Shown piece after piece: positions 63,233-64,000 of a stretch of DNA of 64,000 nucleotides (within the stretch, counting starts at the first letter, position 1; every line of letters begins with the position of its first letter). The notes under the pieces are model-generated. The model did not search any database. It worked only from the letters and a program-made list of their open reading frames with translations, and had not been told where the DNA came from. The DNA is from Marinimicrobium agarilyticum DSM 16975 (GTDB lineage: Bacteria; Pseudomonadota; Gammaproteobacteria; Pseudomonadales; Cellvibrionaceae): positions 496,001 to 560,000 of the forward strand of contig NZ_AUHU01000003.1 of assembly GCF_000423345.1 (NCBI RefSeq), given 5' to 3'. The translations under genes were made by a program, and so were the position numbers.

Positions 63233-64000
63233 ATGTCCGAACAACATCTGTACCCTGTTCCCGACGCCTTTAAGGCGCACGCCGCTATCGATGCTCAAGG
63301 GTATCGTGAAATGTATCAGCGCTCGGTGGAGGATCCCGACAGTTTCTGGGCGGAGCAGGCCGAGGCCTTCCTGACCTGGGACAAACGCTGGGATACGGTG
63401 TGCGAGAGCGATCTGCGCAAAGGGCAAATCGCCTGGTTCAAAGGCGGCAAGCTCAATGTGAGTGTCAACTGTATTGATCGTCACCTGGAAACCCGCGCGG
63501 ACCAGGTGGCCATCATCTGGGAAGGGGATGACCCCGCTGAAGATCAGATGATCACCTATCGTGAGCTGTCCACCGAAGTAAACCGCCTGGCCAATCTGTT
63601 GCGTGAGCGCGGCGTCAAAAAGGGCGATCGGGTGTGCATTTATATGCCGATGATTCCCGAGGCCACTTACGCCATGTTGGCCTGTGCCCGGGTCGGTGCG
63701 ATTCATTCTGTGGTCTTTGGGGGCTTTTCGCCGGATGCGCTGAAGGACCGCATTCTCGATGCGGATTGCCGCGTCTTGATCACGGCGGACGAGGGGGTTC
63801 GCGGCGGCAAGCGTATCCCACTCAAAACCAATGCGGAAAAGGCCCTGGATAACTGCCCCGACGTGCACACCTGCCTGGTGGTGAAGCGCACCGGCGCCGA
63901 CATTGCCTGGAAAGAAGGGCGGGACATCTGGTACGACGACACCGTCGAGACTCAACCGGACCATTGCGAACCGGAAATGATGGACGCCGAGGATCCGCTT
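63233..64000 (+). CDS. acs: Acetyl-CoA synthetase, N-terminal part
   Basis: Acs activates acetate to acetyl-CoA through acetyl-adenylate. The first 256 codons are in the window and the frame is open to the right edge. The N-terminal ACAS_N region (WAEQAEAFLTWDKRWDTV, FKGGKLNVSVNCIDRHL) and the start of the AMP-binding domain (ITYRELSTEVNRLANLL, GDRVCIYMPMIPEATYAMLACARVGAIHSVVFGGFS in parts) are diagnostic. The adenylation P-loop and the acetylated Lys near the C-terminus lie outside the window. Confidence 0.96.
   Translation, partial: MSEQHLYPVPDAFKAHAAIDAQGYREMYQRSVEDPDSFWAEQAEAFLTWDKRWDTVCESDLRKGQIAWFKGGKLNVSVNCIDRHLETRADQVAIIWEGDDPAEDQMITYRELSTEVNRLANLLRERGVKKGDRVCIYMPMIPEATYAMLACARVGAIHSVVFGGFSPDALKDRILDADCRVLITADEGVRGGKRIPLKTNAEKALDNCPDVHTCLVVKRTGADIAWKEGRDIWYDDTVETQPDHCEPEMMDAEDPL

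Noticed and set aside
1-64000. tRNA or rRNA genes, CRISPR arrays, insertion sequences, prophage
   Set aside because: I saw no cloverleaf-like sequence, repeat-spacer pattern, transposase or integrase anywhere in the window; the T6SS region shows no terminal repeats.

Overview
The window reads as chromosome of a GC-rich, carbohydrate-degrading gammaproteobacterium of the Cellvibrionaceae type (Cellvibrio, Saccharophagus, Gilvimarinus or Marinimicrobium relatives). This rests on multi-domain plant cell wall enzymes with serine-rich linkers, CBM2/CBM10/CBM35-like modules, and an rpsF-rpsR-(membrane gene)-rplI-dnaB block. Genus is inference; no rRNA gene is present.

Layout. (1) 1-1842: truncated UvrA-family gene. 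(2) 2012-16070: polysaccharide region with an apiosidase-like lipoprotein, two paralogous PL10 pectate lyases (one lipid-anchored, one secreted with a CBM2), a PL1 pectate lyase with a GlyGly-CTERM-like tail and a CBM2-CBM10-GH5 endoglucanase, interspersed with an NYN-LOTUS protein, a Na+/H+ antiporter, a GNAT acetyltransferase and a DUF1244 protein. (3) 16578-54869: a complete type VI secretion system (T6SS) in two divergent operons. The minus operon runs tssA-tssB-tssC-tssC2-tssE-tssF-tssG-clpV and continues into three TPR genes, a small exported protein and an acylphosphatase. The plus operon runs FHA-tssJ-tssK-tssL-tssM-tagF-pppA-ppkA and continues into a 62-aa ORF, ExbB, two ExbD and an AgmX/TonB-like protein; then hcp, vgrG and an accessory island (DUF6484, DUF2169, DUF4150/PAAR-like, TIGR02270, ketosynthase-like). 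(4) 54932-64000: DUF3300 gene, glyA, ribosomal protein/dnaB block, panC-panD and the start of acs.

How the parts fit. All thirteen Tss core functions are encoded, along with the threonine-phosphorylation control set (PpkA kinase, PppA phosphatase, FHA target, TagF). The outer ends of both operons carry what looks like the two halves of a second trans-envelope machine: an ExbB/ExbD/ExbD/AgmX proton-driven motor on one side and TPR (lipo)proteins on the other. This gene set resembles the core of the Myxococcus Agl-Glt machinery. One ExbD has Asn where the proton-carrying Asp is expected and the other keeps Asp. The vgrG island has no recognisable toxin or immunity gene, but ends with a ketosynthase-fold protein in which all three catalytic residues appear to be replaced. 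These are the strongest leads for an undescribed system.
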